Assembly: GCF_016859285.1 (NCBI RefSeq)
Contig: NC_053409.1
Coordinates: 21,833,976 to 21,897,975, forward strand
Reading direction: 5' to 3'
DNA: 64,000 nt
Source: Xiphias gladius
Taxonomy: Eukaryota > Chordata > Actinopteri > Istiophoriformes > Xiphiidae
Positions 63,303 through 64,000 of the stretch are shown piece after piece. Within the stretch, counting starts at the first letter, position 1. Each line of letters opens with the position of its first letter. The notes under the pieces were generated by a model, which worked only from the letters and a program-made list of their open reading frames with translations, was not told where the DNA came from and did no database searches. The translations under genes and the position numbers were made by a program.

Positions 63303-63938
63303 ATGGATTTGGACTCCATGAAATATGCAGAGCTGCGAAGCCTCGCCAAGGAGCTCGGGATTAAAGTAACCGGGAAGGTAACGGAATTGCACTTTTTCAA
63401 CGGACCTAGCAGTAGTTGGATGTTATTTTGAACGGTAGCTTGTCAGGCTTGAGTAACGTTAACGGTAACTGTAAGCTAATGATCGTAGTTGTATGTAATT
63501 GGTAAGAATATACTCAATTAAACTGATTATTTTTTCCCCCCCTTGTTTGTTCGAAAACAGGCTGATAAACTCCTGAAAACTATCAAGCAGCATTACCAAC
63601 AAGAAAAGAACAAGGAGGAGGAAGAGCAGGTAACTTACTCCTGGCCAATGATTCTATCTTGTTGCAAGAACAGTCTTAAGCAGTGGCTTTTTTTTCAAGT
63701 GAATATCTTGTTTGTTTCTCAGGGACAAGACAAGGATGCAGCTGCTGTCCAAGAAGACGAAAATGCAGGACAAGAGAGTGCTCAGGCGAGGAAAGAGGAG
63801 ACTTGCAAGGAAGAAGCTTCCAGCACCGCCGTGTTTGTGAACACACGTCGAGGCAAAGGAAACGGTACCAAGAGAAAGATCTCTGATGCTGCGCCAGAGA
63901 CCGAGGGTGGTGCTAAGTTACCTGCAAGTGTTGCACAG
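63303..63938 (+). CDS. nusap1: nucleolar and spindle-associated protein 1, 5' part (3 exons)
   Basis: Microtubule-binding and bundling protein of the mitotic spindle. Coding exons in the window: 63303-63377, 63561-63629, 63723-63938, all phase 0 and 120 residues in total; the gene continues to the right. Residues about 5-32 form the SAP motif (YAELRSLAKELGIKVTGK, then ADKLLKTI). It is followed by a Lys/Glu-rich, low-complexity region with VFVNTRRGKGNGTKRK, as in other NUSAP1 proteins. The ATG is the first in the transcript side of the bidirectional promoter. The open frame continuing past 63938 is intron. Confidence 0.93.
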
Positions 63939-64000
63939 GTATTGCACATCATATCATAGTGACAGAACTACAACTAAATAGTGTGTAACATGCACCTTTT

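Overview
This is vertebrate genomic DNA, almost certainly from a percomorph-type teleost. It has long multi-exon genes with GT-AG introns, fish-type dispersed repeats, many (GT)n/(AC)n microsatellites and no bacterial features. I rebuilt five protein-coding genes and one long non-coding RNA by joining open frames at splice sites and checking that intron phases agree. All names come from recognising protein families. No search was run.

Layout. (1) 506-28536, plus strand: the last 32 coding exons of a pecanex gene, best fit pcnx1. They give 2,138 residues plus a stop in one continuous frame; the first exons lie left of the window. The 3'UTR runs to a poly(A) signal at 29652. (2) 29671-32160: intergenic, with a Tc1/mariner remnant. 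(3) 32280-44060, plus strand: legumain (lgmn), complete, 436 aa, with a GC-box/CCAAT/CRE/TATA promoter. (4) 46363-51484, plus strand: chp1 (calcineurin B homologous protein 1), complete, 195 aa, with a long 3'UTR. (5) About 54340-59150, plus strand: an lncRNA that I identify as cyrano (oip5-as1). It sits between chp1 and oip5, and its last exon holds the hallmark extended miR-7 pairing site at 57143-57166. (6) 60156-62802, minus strand: oip5 (Mis18-beta), complete, 175 aa, convergent with cyrano. (7) 63303 to the window end, plus strand: the first three coding exons of nusap1, head-to-head with oip5 across a promoter of about 500 bp that carries E2F-, CCAAT- and CHR-like elements.

How the genes relate. 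There is no single pathway. Legumain is a lysosomal asparaginyl endopeptidase, chp1 a myristoylated EF-hand cofactor of Na+/H+ exchangers, and pecanex a large multipass membrane protein. Oip5 (centromere licensing) and nusap1 (spindle microtubules) are both cell-cycle genes and probably share a promoter. The order chp1 - cyrano - oip5 - nusap1 matches human 15q15, while human PCNX1 and LGMN are on 14q, so the window joins blocks that are separate in human.

Points of most interest: the cyrano locus with its miR-7 site; two GC-AG introns with identical donors in two different genes (lgmn and chp1); an unusual, shortened last exon of pcnx1; the oip5/nusap1 bidirectional promoter; and several dispersed repeat families present in more than one copy, including a foldback element. 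I found no CRISPR array, rRNA or tRNA gene, or novel multi-gene system.
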